DNA of 64,000 nt, from assembly GCA_029555025.1 (NCBI GenBank), contig JAKPTZ010000102.1, forward strand, positions 1 to 64,000, read 5' to 3'. This DNA is from Deltaproteobacteria bacterium. Its GTDB lineage: Bacteria; Myxococcota_A; UBA9042; DTJE01. Shown piece by piece: positions 29,167 through 39,036 of the stretch (its first letter is position 1; every line of letters starts with the position of its first letter). A program made the translations under genes and the position numbers. The notes beneath the pieces were generated by a model, which saw only the letters and a list, made by a program, of their open reading frames with translations, was not told the origin of the DNA and made no database searches.

Positions 29167-30792
29167 ATGAAGAATGTACTTTCGGTTCTTGCCCTGGTGG
29201 CCCTGGTCGCTTTTGCGGGCTGTCATAACAAGCGTGCCGACCAGGTGAAGACGCCCGATGGCGCCGCCGTGGCCGCCCAGGCCGATGTCGTCCAGCCGGC
29301 CGTCCGCAAATTATCGGTGGACCTGCACGTGATGAGCCAGTGTCCATACGGAGTCCAGGCGGAAAATATCCTGATTCCGATTGCCGAGGAACTTCGGGAC
29401 AACATCGACCTGAAGATCCATTTCGTTGGCGACGAGGTCGAGGCCGGCGTTCCGGAATCGCTTCACGGCGAGACCGAGGTCAAGGCGGATCTCCTTCAGA
29501 TTTGCACCGGCAAGCACCAGCCCGAATTCATGTTCGGGATGATCATCTGCATGAACCAGAATCCGGACGAGATACCGGCCAATTTCGATTCGTGCGCGGT
29601 CGAGCTGAAGATGCCGGTCGAGACCGTCAGGGCTTGCGCGGACGGCCCGGAAGGAAAGATCCTGCTGCTTGAGTCGTTCAAGTATTCGGACGAGAAGGGC
29701 GTCAAGGGATCGCCGACGATATTTATCGATGGCACGGAGTACGAGGGACTGCCGACCGTTCTCGGACTGCTTCGCGGACTGTGCGAAAAGATCGGCGATC
29801 CGGCCCCGGAGACGTGTGCGAGCCTTCCCCCGCCGGTCAGCATCCAGTTGACGGTCATCACGGACAGTCGCTGCCCCGACTGCGCGAAGTTCGTTGAAGT
29901 GGCGCCGGCGCAGATCCGCAAGATGTTTCCAGGGGTCGAGACGGTCGTCCTGGACTACATGACCGACGAGGGAAAAGAGGCGTACAAGGTTCTTGCCAAG
30001 ACGCCTTTCCGATTCCTGCCCGCCTTCCTTTTTGAAAAGAAGGTCCAGGAAGACCCGGCTTTCGCGCAGATCGCGGCGTACATGATGGAAGTGGGCGAAC
30101 AACTCCTGCTGAATTTTGACGCCTCGTTCGATCCGGAAGCGGAGATTTGCGACAACGGCACCGATGACGATGGAAACGGCAAGGCCGACTGTAAGGACGA
30201 CAGCTGCAAGGGAACCCTTTTCTGCGCGGTGGAAAAGCCGAAGAAGCTGGAAGTCTTCGTGATGAGTCAGTGTCCTTACGGCGCCGAGGCCATTCTTTCG
30301 ATGCGCGAGGTGCTTGAGGCTTTCGGCAGGGACATCGATTTCAGTATCAGGTTCCTGGCGTCCGAACCGTTCGCGGGCCAGTTCCAGTCGTTGCACGGGC
30401 CGGCCGAGGTCGCCGAGGACATGCGGCAGCTCTGCGCGATGAAGTATTACGCGAAGGGTCGTAAGTACCTGGATTATCTGTACTGTCGCGCGGCCGACTT
30501 CCAGAGCGAGGAATGGGAAAAGTGCGCGACCGGCGGCATCAGGGCCGAGGTGATCCGCAAGTGCGCGGAAGGCGACATGGGCCGGAAACTGCTTTCCGCG
30601 GATGTGGCATACGGCGAAAAGCTGCGCATAAATGGAAGTCCGACATGGATCGTCAACAACCGTGAAGTGTTCAACGGCGTAAGTCCGGCCGACATCCAGA
30701 AAGGGTTCTGCAAGAAGAACGGCACCTTGAAGGCGTGTGAGACGCCGCTTTCCGACAAGGCCGGCGTGCCGGCCGGGGCTTGTGGCAACTGA
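29167..30792 (+). CDS. Lipoprotein with three thioredoxin-like domains
   Basis: MKNVLSVLALVALVAFAGC is a lipoprotein signal. Three thioredoxin-fold units follow in the 541 residues. The first (about 48-215) and third (about 355-525) share MSQCPYGxxAE and the later LHGxxEVxxDxxQxC, resembling GILT/DsbA-like domains with CPYG instead of CxxC. The middle one has a true CPDC pair (TDSRCPDCAKF). Between the second and third is a calcium-loop-like CDNGTDDDGNGKADC. It probably acts in thiol chemistry or protein folding at the cell envelope; the substrate is unknown. Confidence 0.82.
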   Translation: MKNVLSVLALVALVAFAGCHNKRADQVKTPDGAAVAAQADVVQPAVRKLSVDLHVMSQCPYGVQAENILIPIAEELRDNIDLKIHFVGDEVEAGVPESLHGETEVKADLLQICTGKHQPEFMFGMIICMNQNPDEIPANFDSCAVELKMPVETVRACADGPEGKILLLESFKYSDEKGVKGSPTIFIDGTEYEGLPTVLGLLRGLCEKIGDPAPETCASLPPPVSIQLTVITDSRCPDCAKFVEVAPAQIRKMFPGVETVVLDYMTDEGKEAYKVLAKTPFRFLPAFLFEKKVQEDPAFAQIAAYMMEVGEQLLLNFDASFDPEAEICDNGTDDDGNGKADCKDDSCKGTLFCAVEKPKKLEVFVMSQCPYGAEAILSMREVLEAFGRDIDFSIRFLASEPFAGQFQSLHGPAEVAEDMRQLCAMKYYAKGRKYLDYLYCRAADFQSEEWEKCATGGIRAEVIRKCAEGDMGRKLLSADVAYGEKLRINGSPTWIVNNREVFNGVSPADIQKGFCKKNGTLKACETPLSDKAGVPAGACGN

Positions 30793-30856
30793 GCCGGTAA
30801 ATGCCGGCCATAACGGTGCCGGCCGTTCCCCCGCCAATCATGCCGCGCTTTTCAAG

Positions 30857-31507
30857 TCACCGCTGCCTTGATTTCCTGGAAGCGAAACCGAGGATCAGAC
30901 CGAGCGCGATGCCCAGAAGCGCCGCCGCGGCAATCCTGTACTCGGGCGGCAGCATGAACGTGACGGTATGGGCCGGAATCCAGAACCAGAAAAGCGCCCC
31001 GCCAACAATCCGGAACATGCTGGTCCAGTCGATTGAACGGTACGTCTGCACGAGCTGCCACGGTCCGAAAAGCCTGCCCTCGGCAATCAGCGTGTCGGTG
31101 AAGCGATGGAAGACCATCATTTCAAAGCCGAAAAGGACGTTCATCAGCGCGGATTTCCAGAACGCGTGAAGAAGCGGGAACCCGAGTCCCGGGAGCAGTC
31201 CCTTCGCAAGCAGATCCTCGACGCCGGCCGAAAACAGCGGGAAGACCAGGGCCAGCATCGCCCCGATGAAACCCCACACCAGAGCGCGCTGCCACAGTCT
31301 TATGCCGCGGAGTCTGAAGCGGCCCGTTGCGATGCGTCCGCCCAGCAGTTCGCCCATTGTCCCCAGAAGGACGAATTTCGCAAAACCCATCAGGTACGGG
31401 TGTGCCTTTGTCAGGCCCACCAGGACGCCCGCGGCAGGCTCGACCATCAGGGCCGCGATGATTGCGGCAAGCAGCGCCAGCCATGAAACCGATATCAGTA
31501 TCTGCAT
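30857..31507 (-). CDS. Integral membrane protein, unknown function
   Basis: This 216-residue protein has about five or six hydrophobic helices (ILISVSWLALLAAIIAAL; IWGFIGAML-like LVWGFIGAMLALVFPLF; ALFWFWIPAHTVTFML). Motifs such as HPYLMGFAKFVLLGTMGELL and FGFEMMVFHRFTDTL look conserved, and I recall similar unnamed bacterial proteins distantly reminiscent of Mpv17/PMP22. The ATG at 31507 begins the hydrophobic N-terminus; the longer ORF upstream runs antisense to the next lipoprotein gene. No function can be assigned. Confidence 0.7.
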   Translation of the reverse strand: MQILISVSWLALLAAIIAALMVEPAAGVLVGLTKAHPYLMGFAKFVLLGTMGELLGGRIATGRFRLRGIRLWQRALVWGFIGAMLALVFPLFSAGVEDLLAKGLLPGLGFPLLHAFWKSALMNVLFGFEMMVFHRFTDTLIAEGRLFGPWQLVQTYRSIDWTSMFRIVGGALFWFWIPAHTVTFMLPPEYRIAAAALLGIALGLILGFASRKSRQR

Positions 31508-31542
31508 GAAAGTCCCTCTGGACGTGCCTCGAGTTAGAGGGG

Positions 31543-31572
31543 AACATACCCTGTTCGGATGAATCATTTCAA
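31543..31572 (-). promoter_or_regulatory. Candidate sigma70 promoter for the membrane protein gene
   Basis: On the minus strand, TTGAAA (31567-31572) is followed after 18 bases by TATGTT (31543-31548), about 36 bases before the ATG at 31507. Confidence 0.5.
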
Positions 31573-31595
31573 GCTGGGAAAGAAAGGGGTGGAAG

Positions 31596-34175
31596 ATGGC
31601 TTCAAAGAAATTTCCGGCGGCGCTTGCCGGGTTGATCCTTCTGGTTGGAGTCGGTTGTGGTGGTGGCGAGAGCGGCACCGACGTGGTTGACGACGCTGGC
31701 GCCGACATCGCTGGCGATATCCAGGCCGACGTTGCCGGCGATATCCCGTCCGACATCCCGTCCGATGGAACGGCCGACGTTGCCGGCGACGATGGCGTGG
31801 CGCCGGACATTCATTACTGGCAGGGGCCGCAGCCGCTTTCGCTTGCCGGTGGAATATACGACCAGGTTCCGTCGGTCTTTTCACGGATAAGCCGGTTCGT
31901 CACCGAGGTCGATGGGCCCGAGCCGGTCGATCCGTCGTTCCTGGGCGGAGCGGGGGTCGGGAATGGTCTTGTCTTCGCGATGTTCGGCTATGGGAATCCC
32001 CTGAATTCGATGCATTCGTTTGCCGGCCCGGGTTATGACCTGGGCGATGAATTCTTCGGCGATTATTCCGTCGGCCTGGCTGTCGGCGGCGCCACCGAGA
32101 CCGCCGCCTTCGACCGGCAGGTCGTCGCAATCACGGCGGACGCGCCGGTGGTCGTGGCCAGGGGGACCGTCGGGCAGATCGAACTTCACGTTGTTTCGTT
32201 CGCCCCGTGGTTTGACGGTGCCGTCACCCCCGGAAGCGATTCGGACGTTCTTCGTCACTGCATCATGCGCGTGGTCGAAGTGCGAAATCCCGGCCCGGCT
32301 GCCCCGGTTGTCGTGCGGGTCCTGGCCCACGGCGACGTCGAATCGCCGCAGGCCGGCCGGATGCTTGAAGAGGATGACGGCCGGGTGCTTGTGACCGCCG
32401 CGGCTGGCGCGACCGCGCAGGTCGAAGGCCGGGTCATGGCGGTTGACCTTGGGGAAATGGGTGAAGGCGCAAGCCGGTCGTTCGTGGTCACGCACTGTGC
32501 GTTTGCCGCCGGCCAGATTGTTGAGCTTCCGGAATTCGACGCGGCCGCACTGCTTGCCAGGACGGCCGATGCGTACAGGAAGTGGGAATCGGAACTGGTT
32601 GACGTGGAAACGCCGGATCCGATGGTCAACGACTTCATCGACGGGATGAAGCTGACCCTGAAGCTCCAGACTTCGGATGGCGGCGCGACATGCCCGATGT
32701 CCGAATACACGCGGACATGGGCGCGGGACAACATGGGCCCGGTGCTGGCGATGCTGTCGCTGGGCGGGTTTGCCGATGTCGAGGCTTACCTGGACTACGT
32801 TTATTACGCGATCCTGAAGGAAGGCGACCTGAAGAACAGCTACCCGGCGAACCTGGAAATCGACTGGGACGGCGTGGTCGCGCCCGACTGGGATTCGATG
32901 CCGCCGCTTGGTGAAGGATCGGTCGGAAAGAAGCGGGTGTCTGCGGAAACGCCGTCGTACATGGTCCTGATGTACGGACTTCACAACCGTTTCACCGGGA
33001 AGACCGATCGCATCGTCGAAAGGCTTGGACTTCTGCGCCGTTGCCTGTTTGCCCAGGGCTTCAGTGACGGCGACATGCTGCCGTTTACCGGGGATGAGAC
33101 GTTCAGGGCCGCCATGAACGCCGCACTTGGCCTTGGCCTGGAAGAACCGCACGAAGACACGAACTGGTCCGGAAACTCGTCGGCGCTGTGGCTTGGCGCG
33201 GCCAGGGAATACGCGCGCTTCATGGAACAGGCCGGGCAGGATGCCGAATCCGCGATGGCCCAGGAAAGGTTCGAGGACGTCGAGGCGGCCACGCTGGCCG
33301 CCTACACCAGGCCCGACAAGTGCTTCGCCGCGCTTGTTTCGATGTCGGACATGGCCATGTCGAAACCGTTCGAGGACGCGTCGCTGCAGGTGACGTGGTC
33401 GGGCTGGAAGGACGGGGACGACCCCTATGCACGCGATGCGTTTTCGTGCCTTTATGAAACGGCCAGGACGGTTCCGGGCGAGATATGCTCGAAGCTGGAC
33501 ACCATGTACGGCGGGGTGTTCCGCGACGCGTGGGACGGCGTATATACCGGGATGATGCCGGGATATGCGCTGCATTCCATGACGGTCCTTGGACACCCGG
33601 ATGCCTTCGCGGCGTTCAACATGGTCAGGAAGTCGCTCGATACGCTTGGAAATGTTCAGGAATACTTGATTCTTGACGACCATTCCGGCCTGACCCTGAT
33701 GTACAACGACGACGGCGTGACGACGCCTTCGGACTACACGGCGAAGTATCGTCCCTGGGAAGGCGGCATTGTTCTTGACGCGGTCCTGCAGTTCCTGTTC
33801 GGCTTCGAACCGGATGCAAACACGCAACGTCTGGAACTGCGTCCGCACGTGCCGAACGGGTGGCCGCAAATGAGCGCGAAAGGCCTGCGGGCGGCTTCGT
33901 CCCGGTTCGACGTTTCCGTTTCTTCATCGGGGACGGTCAGTCGCGTGACCGTTACTTCGCGGGCCGATGCGGACTGGATCGTTTCGCTGCGGTGGGACGA
34001 CCCGGTTCCGGGCGTTCGCGGCCCGACGTTCACGCTTGACGGCGGGGTCGAGCCGTTGCAGGGGGTTACCAGGATCGACACGCCATGGATGCCGACCTAT
34101 CTTCTTCCCGACCTGGTTCTGAAGGCCGGCGAATCGCTTCAGATTGTCGTCACAGGATGCGGCTGCGGCGGCTGA
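31596..34175 (+). CDS. Large lipoprotein with six-hairpin glycosidase-like domain
   Basis: The signal ALAGLILLVGVGC is followed by a 45-residue Asp/Ala/Val-rich linker. Of the 859 residues, about 75-350 look like a beta-sandwich and 350-760 like an alpha/alpha toroid as in six-hairpin glycosidases. TWARDNMGPVLAMLSLGGF and YRPWEGGIVLDAVLQFLFGFE recall GH15/GH63/GH65-type enzymes. RLELRPHVPNGWPQM and a last beta domain follow, which is common in that superfamily. I infer a surface polysaccharide-degrading enzyme, without a defined substrate or confirmed catalytic pair. Confidence 0.7.
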   Translation: MASKKFPAALAGLILLVGVGCGGGESGTDVVDDAGADIAGDIQADVAGDIPSDIPSDGTADVAGDDGVAPDIHYWQGPQPLSLAGGIYDQVPSVFSRISRFVTEVDGPEPVDPSFLGGAGVGNGLVFAMFGYGNPLNSMHSFAGPGYDLGDEFFGDYSVGLAVGGATETAAFDRQVVAITADAPVVVARGTVGQIELHVVSFAPWFDGAVTPGSDSDVLRHCIMRVVEVRNPGPAAPVVVRVLAHGDVESPQAGRMLEEDDGRVLVTAAAGATAQVEGRVMAVDLGEMGEGASRSFVVTHCAFAAGQIVELPEFDAAALLARTADAYRKWESELVDVETPDPMVNDFIDGMKLTLKLQTSDGGATCPMSEYTRTWARDNMGPVLAMLSLGGFADVEAYLDYVYYAILKEGDLKNSYPANLEIDWDGVVAPDWDSMPPLGEGSVGKKRVSAETPSYMVLMYGLHNRFTGKTDRIVERLGLLRRCLFAQGFSDGDMLPFTGDETFRAAMNAALGLGLEEPHEDTNWSGNSSALWLGAAREYARFMEQAGQDAESAMAQERFEDVEAATLAAYTRPDKCFAALVSMSDMAMSKPFEDASLQVTWSGWKDGDDPYARDAFSCLYETARTVPGEICSKLDTMYGGVFRDAWDGVYTGMMPGYALHSMTVLGHPDAFAAFNMVRKSLDTLGNVQEYLILDDHSGLTLMYNDDGVTTPSDYTAKYRPWEGGIVLDAVLQFLFGFEPDANTQRLELRPHVPNGWPQMSAKGLRAASSRFDVSVSSSGTVSRVTVTSRADADWIVSLRWDDPVPGVRGPTFTLDGGVEPLQGVTRIDTPWMPTYLLPDLVLKAGESLQIVVTGCGCGG

Positions 34176-34244
34176 TGAACGTCCGCGCCGCCACAGGTGG
34201 TCGCCCGGCGCCGATAGGATAAAAAAAACGGTGACATAGCGATC

Positions 34245-34273
34245 TTGAACCGCCAGTGTGATAGTCGTATGAT
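34245..34273 (+). promoter_or_regulatory. Candidate sigma70 promoter
   Basis: TTGAAC at 34245-34250, a 17-base spacer and TATGAT at 34268-34273 lie 30 bases before the ATG at 34303. Confidence 0.65.
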
Positions 34274-34302
34274 TACATAATCTGTCGGTGCGCGGTGTTG
34301 AT

Positions 34303-35637
34303 ATGAAGGGTTATCTTCTGGCGGCTGCTGCTTTGGTTCCGATCGTGCTGTCCGGTTGCGCCGGCGAATCGGGCGTTCAGGACGTCGTTGACGCCGTTGA
34401 TAACGTTGATGTCATGGCGGATGCCGGCGACGTCCCTGGCGACGAAAATGCGGTCGGGCCGGACATCGACGAGCGCGTGGATTCGTCGTCCGACGTGTGC
34501 GTTCCCTTCTGTCCGGCCTGGGCCGAATGCGGCGACGACGGCTGCGGCGGTTCGTGCGGCACGTGCTGGTGGGAGGAGTGGTGCGAGGAAATGCACTGCG
34601 TCCACGTCGATCCTCCGCCCGATTGCGACGGAATCGAATGCGGATACAACGAAGACGGGTATTTGTGCGGGGAATGCGACGAAGGCATGGAATGCATCGA
34701 CGGGCATTGCGGCTTCGTCGATTATCCCGATTGCACCAACCGCGAGTGCGGCGACGACGGGGTTGGCGGTTCGTGCGGACAGTGCGACAAGGGGTTTATC
34801 TGTAATCTGTGGGGGGAATGCGAGCCGACCTGCGAGTACCCGCAGGATCTTCCGGCGGGATGGGGAATCGTCAGCGTGGTCGATTTCCTGACGATTCCCG
34901 ACACGACCGAAGAGAAGGCCGGCTGTTTCGATTACACCGATGATGGGGTGCCAGACAACCACCTTTCCGGGTTGGCATCCCAGTTCCAGACGGTTCTTGA
35001 CGATATGGGAACCTGGACCACAAACATGGCAATGGAGTTCAGGCCGGTTAAGGCAATCATCGCCGATCCCGGCATCACAATCGACGGAATGCGCGTCCGG
35101 CATGACGACGCCGGGCAGCCGGGAACTTTCCTGGCCGATCCAGTTTCATGGAATCCCGACAACTGTCGTCCGTTCATCAGGTTCGATGACGTCGATGTCG
35201 AAGAAGGCGACATGTCGGCCGGCACGCAGGAAATTACGGTTCATATCAATGTGTCCCCGTCCTTCATGCTTCCGATAAGGCTGATTGATGTCCACATGTC
35301 GGGGATTTTGCAGCCCATGGGTGAAGGCATCGAGGTCACGGAAGGCGTCATATCGGCCGTGGCCATGGGTTCGGACCTGAACCAGGCGGTTAACCTGCTT
35401 TGGGTCGAGTGCGACAAGGAACCGCCCCCTGAAGACCTGGTCGAGACCTGCCAGGCCCTTCAGATGGCCATGGCCCCGCAGCCCAGGATTGTCGGCCCGG
35501 GATTCCTGCTGCAGCTTCACCGGACCGCCGATGGTACCTATCTGGACAGGGATTCCGAACATCCGGGGAACGCGATGGCGATGTGCATGAAGTTTTCCGC
35601 GAAGCCCGGAACGATTACCGGATATTTCACCCCATAG
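34303..35637 (+). CDS. Cys-rich surface lipoprotein
   Basis: MKGYLLAAAALVPIVLSGC is a lipoprotein signal, which supports the ATG at 34303 over the GTG at 34288. An acidic linker leads into three Cys-rich units (ECGDDGCGGSCGTC; ECGYNEDGYLCGECDEG; ECGDDGVGGSCGQCDKG), a module common in deltaproteobacterial surface proteins. The C-terminal 260 residues form an unrecognised domain (VSVVDFLTIPD, then MRVRHDDAGQPGTF). It has its own promoter. No function can be assigned. Confidence 0.8.
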   Translation: MKGYLLAAAALVPIVLSGCAGESGVQDVVDAVDNVDVMADAGDVPGDENAVGPDIDERVDSSSDVCVPFCPAWAECGDDGCGGSCGTCWWEEWCEEMHCVHVDPPPDCDGIECGYNEDGYLCGECDEGMECIDGHCGFVDYPDCTNRECGDDGVGGSCGQCDKGFICNLWGECEPTCEYPQDLPAGWGIVSVVDFLTIPDTTEEKAGCFDYTDDGVPDNHLSGLASQFQTVLDDMGTWTTNMAMEFRPVKAIIADPGITIDGMRVRHDDAGQPGTFLADPVSWNPDNCRPFIRFDDVDVEEGDMSAGTQEITVHINVSPSFMLPIRLIDVHMSGILQPMGEGIEVTEGVISAVAMGSDLNQAVNLLWVECDKEPPPEDLVETCQALQMAMAPQPRIVGPGFLLQLHRTADGTYLDRDSEHPGNAMAMCMKFSAKPGTITGYFTP

Positions 35638-35712
35638 TTGTCACACCGTCCCGGTTTCGTTCGATGTAAAATCAAGCGCCCTTCATCCAGTTCAAAAGGA
35701 CCCGGGGGAAAG

Positions 35713-37038
35713 ATGGATCTTGAAGAATTTGTCGGCTCGGCCGGTTCCGGCGAGACGGACGCGGTCATGTCGGTCATCGTTGTTTCCAGTCGGATCAAGA
35801 CCTTGCTGGAAGGCACTTTCCGTCGCGTGTCCGTTGAAGGTGAAGTGAGCGGGTTCAAGCCGGCGATGTCCGGGCACGTCTATTTTTCGCTGGCCGAACG
35901 GGATGCGAAGGGTTCGACCCAGAAGCTGGACTGCGTCATCTACCGGTTCGCCGGGGCCGGGCGGGCGCCGATATTGAAGGATGGCGACCGCGTCGTCGCG
36001 ACCGGCCGGATAACCGCGTGGGCCGGTGCGTCCAGATACCAGATGTCGGTCGATTCGGTTCGACTGTCCGGTTCCGGAAACCTGTTGAGGCAACTCGAGG
36101 AACTGCGATCCCGCCTGATGTCGGAGGGGCTCTTCGACCCGGCGCGCCGCAGGCCGATACCGTCGTTCCCGCGCCGCATCGGAGTGGTCACGTCGATTCG
36201 CGGTGCGGCCGTCCGGGATATCGCGCGGACCATTCTCTCCCGCTGGCCGGCCGACATACTTGTGGTCGATTCGCTTGTCCAGGGCGACGGCGCGGCGGAA
36301 GGCATTGCCCGCGGCATCGAAATGCTGAACCGGGTGCCCGAAGTCGATGTGATCATCGTCGGTCGCGGCGGCGGATCGATGGAAGACCTGTGGGCCTTCA
36401 ATCTCGAAAAAACGGTCAGGGCGGTCGCCGGCTCGCGCAAGCCGGTGATTTCGGCGGTCGGCCATGAAATCGATCACGTGCTGACCGATGACGTCGCCGA
36501 TGCCCGCGCCGCGACGCCGACCGCGGCCGGCCAGATGGTCGTTCCTTCAAGGGATGAAATCCAGGTTTCAATCGACGACGCGGCGTCCAGGATGGGGCGT
36601 GCCGTGGCGCGGCGAATCGACGAGTCGGCCCAGTCGATGGACGACGCCGCCGAAATGCTGGCCGCCGCCGGGCGCCGGATGCTTGATGCCCGTGAAAGGC
36701 TTCTGGAGTCGCGCAGGGCCCGCCTTGCCGCCGGTCATCCGGCCCGACGCCTGATGGACAAGTCCAGGCATCTGGAAACGGCCGGCGTGCGCCTTTCATC
36801 GGCCGGGAAAAGGCTGCTTGAACGGCCCGCGGCAAACCTGGAAAGGCTTCGGCTGCGGATCGAGTCGTTCAATCCGGCGCTGCCGCTTGATCGCGGATTC
36901 GCGATTGTGACGACTTCGGGCGGCGCTCTGGTTCGCGGGCCTTCCCAGTTGAAGCGGGGTGATGTCGTGACGGTAAGGTTGAAGAAGGGCGCGGTCGATG
37001 CACAGGTTACATCGGTCAGGCCGGAAAACGGGGGATGA
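35713..37038 (+). CDS. xseA: Exodeoxyribonuclease VII large subunit
   Basis: The 441-residue protein has an N-terminal OB-fold (VSVEGEVSGFKPAMSGHVYFSL), then the catalytic region (PRRIGVVTSIRGAAVRDI, DVIIVGRGGGSMEDLWAFN, ISAVGHEIDHVLTD) and a long helical C-terminal part. The complex degrades single-stranded DNA to oligonucleotides. The ATG at 35713 is preceded by GGGGGAA; the ORF start at 35638 lacks support. The small-subunit gene xseB is not seen nearby. Confidence 0.93.
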   Translation: MDLEEFVGSAGSGETDAVMSVIVVSSRIKTLLEGTFRRVSVEGEVSGFKPAMSGHVYFSLAERDAKGSTQKLDCVIYRFAGAGRAPILKDGDRVVATGRITAWAGASRYQMSVDSVRLSGSGNLLRQLEELRSRLMSEGLFDPARRRPIPSFPRRIGVVTSIRGAAVRDIARTILSRWPADILVVDSLVQGDGAAEGIARGIEMLNRVPEVDVIIVGRGGGSMEDLWAFNLEKTVRAVAGSRKPVISAVGHEIDHVLTDDVADARAATPTAAGQMVVPSRDEIQVSIDDAASRMGRAVARRIDESAQSMDDAAEMLAAAGRRMLDARERLLESRRARLAAGHPARRLMDKSRHLETAGVRLSSAGKRLLERPAANLERLRLRIESFNPALPLDRGFAIVTTSGGALVRGPSQLKRGDVVTVRLKKGAVDAQVTSVRPENGG

Positions 37039-37042
37039 CTCG

Positions 37043-38315
37043 ATGGAAGCGACGGCCGGGTGGGCGATTGATTTCATTCGAAAAATTGTTGCCAGGGCGC
37101 CGCTGCGTCCGCCGGCCAGCCCGGGCGAACTTGTCGCCCAGCAGATGGTCGAGGATGAACTGAAGGCCATCGGGCTTCAGACAAGCTGGCACAGGTTCCG
37201 TTTTCACCGCAGCATTTATGGCAATTTCGCGCTTCATTTCGGGCTTGCGGTCGCGGCCACCGCGGTCTCGCCGTGGTGTCCGATCGGGGCCGCCGTGGTG
37301 CACGCGCTGGTAGCCTTCTCGTACGCGATGCAGTCAACCAGGCGCCATTCGGTGCTTTCCAGGCTTTACTTCAGGCGGCCTTCACAGAACCTGCTTGCCG
37401 TGATGCCCGCGGAAGGCGGTCGGCCAGCCATCGCTGCGCCTGGTCTTCATGGGGCACGCCGACGCCGCTTTCAACGGGCTTGTCTTCAATCCGGCATTCG
37501 TTCGCTCGACCATGAATTCAAAGGGTCCGTTCAGGCGCTCGATTGCCCTTGCGACGTGGGCGACCGCGGCGATGGTGGCGTTTGATCTTCTGCGGGTGTT
37601 CGCGGATCCGCTTCCCTATGTCCGGTTCGTGGAGTGGGCGGTCACGGCGCCCGCGATTATCGCCTTCCTGCTGAATTTCGACGTGTATGTGCGCAACCGT
37701 CATGTCCAGGGCGCCAACGACAACCTGACCGCCGCGGCGGCAATGCCGGTTCTGGCGGCGCGGCTCGGCCCGGAACGGCCGCCGGACGTGGAGCTTGTGT
37801 TCGCGTTGACCGGGTGCGAGGAAGCCGGACTTGGCGGCGCGATGGCCCTTCAGCGCGAAGTTCGAAGCAGGTGGGACCGGAAGAACACCGTTTTCATCAA
37901 CATGGACGGCCTTTCAAACGGCCAGTTGCGTTACATCGACCCGGAAGGCGAGCTTTTCCTGCTGCGCCCCGACCGGTGGCTGGTCGATCTGGTTGACGAG
38001 GTTCGCGGGTCGCGCCCGGGCTTTGCGCCGTTTGCCGACGTCGCCCCATTCGACATCACGATTGGCGGCACCGACATGGCCGCATTCCAGACGGCCGGAT
38101 GGCAGGGCATCTCGTTCGTGGCGATTGATCCGGCGACCGGCAGCCCGCGTCATTACCACACGACAAGGGACACGGTCGATAACCTTGACCTTGAAGAATA
38201 CGAGGTGTCGCTGGACTTCATATCCGAACTTGCCCGCCGCGTCATGAAGCGGGGTTCGTCGGCCGTCAAAAATGAAGAAACAGCAGCCGACCCTCGTCCG
38301 AGTCCCATATCGTGA
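37043..38315 (+). pseudogene. M28-family zinc peptidase with frameshift
   Basis: Two frames together make one M28 aminopeptidase-like membrane protein. The first, from ATG 37043, covers the N-terminus to about 37424. The second continues as QPSLRLVFMGHADAAFNG with the metal ligands GHADA, GANDNLTAAA, TGCEEAGLGG and HYHTTRDTVDN. Removing one base near 37424 (in CGGCCAG) restores a single reading frame. All catalytic motifs are kept, so this is either a recent mutation or an assembly error. The 3' end overlaps the opposite-strand phosphoesterase gene by 50 bases. Confidence 0.8.
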
Positions 38316-39030
38316 CTGTTCTGCTGTCGATTCCCGCCACGCAAACGAATTCGGTATCATGGACGCGCCTGAGGATGTCAGTGTGGAAGTGGCCGAAGAT
38401 CCACGCTTTTGGACGGGTCTCAAGTCCATTCCACAGTCGGGTCAGTTCCGAATCCCCACAATCGCCTTCAACGCCGGCGTCGAACCCGGCCGAGGAAATG
38501 AACGCGAGCACCCCGGGAAGGAAGATCGGGCTGCCGTGGATTCCAATTCCGATGCCGGTCGGGCACGAGTGCGTGACGATCACGTCCGGCCTCTCGTTCC
38601 GGAATCGTTCAAGCGCGCTCGCAACGTCGTCCTGTTGAATGTAGTTGGAAGATCCGCTTGCGGAGTCGAACTCCTGCGGTCTGTCAACGTGCAGGGCCCC
38701 GCCAAGGAAGCCGAACCTGGTGCCGCCGATGACGGTCACCGACCCTCGTTCCATGTAATGCAGGTCAAGCCGTCGCTTCCATTCTTCGACGGTTCTGTTC
38801 TCGCGGCAGGCGGCAAGCCAGGCGTGGTCTTCATGGTTGCCGTCGATTGCGTACAGCGGAACCGGAAAGCGTGGAAAATCGTCCGGCAGGTTGCCAAGGA
38901 TTTCGGGGAAGAATCCGAAGTCGCCGACCTGCACGGCCGCACCGATTCGAAGTTCCCGCCGCGCGGCGTCCAGCATCTCCCAGGTCGATCGGATGTCACC
39001 GTGGATGTCGCCGATAAAAAGGATTCTCAT
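38266..39030 (-). CDS. Calcineurin-like metallophosphoesterase
   Basis: The 254-residue protein has the family motifs in order: GDIHGD near residue 7, VGDFGFFPE, IDGNHEDH, VTHSCPTG and FGHFHTD. These bind two metals for phosphoester hydrolysis. It follows the DUF294-type regulator by six bases and may be co-transcribed with it. The C-terminus overlaps the convergent M28 gene. The substrate is not predictable. Confidence 0.9.
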   Translation of the reverse strand: MRILFIGDIHGDIRSTWEMLDAARRELRIGAAVQVGDFGFFPEILGNLPDDFPRFPVPLYAIDGNHEDHAWLAACRENRTVEEWKRRLDLHYMERGSVTVIGGTRFGFLGGALHVDRPQEFDSASGSSNYIQQDDVASALERFRNERPDVIVTHSCPTGIGIGIHGSPIFLPGVLAFISSAGFDAGVEGDCGDSELTRLWNGLETRPKAWIFGHFHTDILRRVHDTEFVCVAGIDSRTVTIWDSDEGRLLFLHF

Positions 39031-39036
39031 CGATTG

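Noticed and set aside
29311-30837. 508-residue minus-strand ORF
   Set aside because: Antisense shadow of the thioredoxin-like lipoprotein.
31881-33869. 662-residue minus-strand ORF
   Set aside because: Antisense shadow of the glycosidase-like lipoprotein; Arg/His-rich composition and no recognisable motif.
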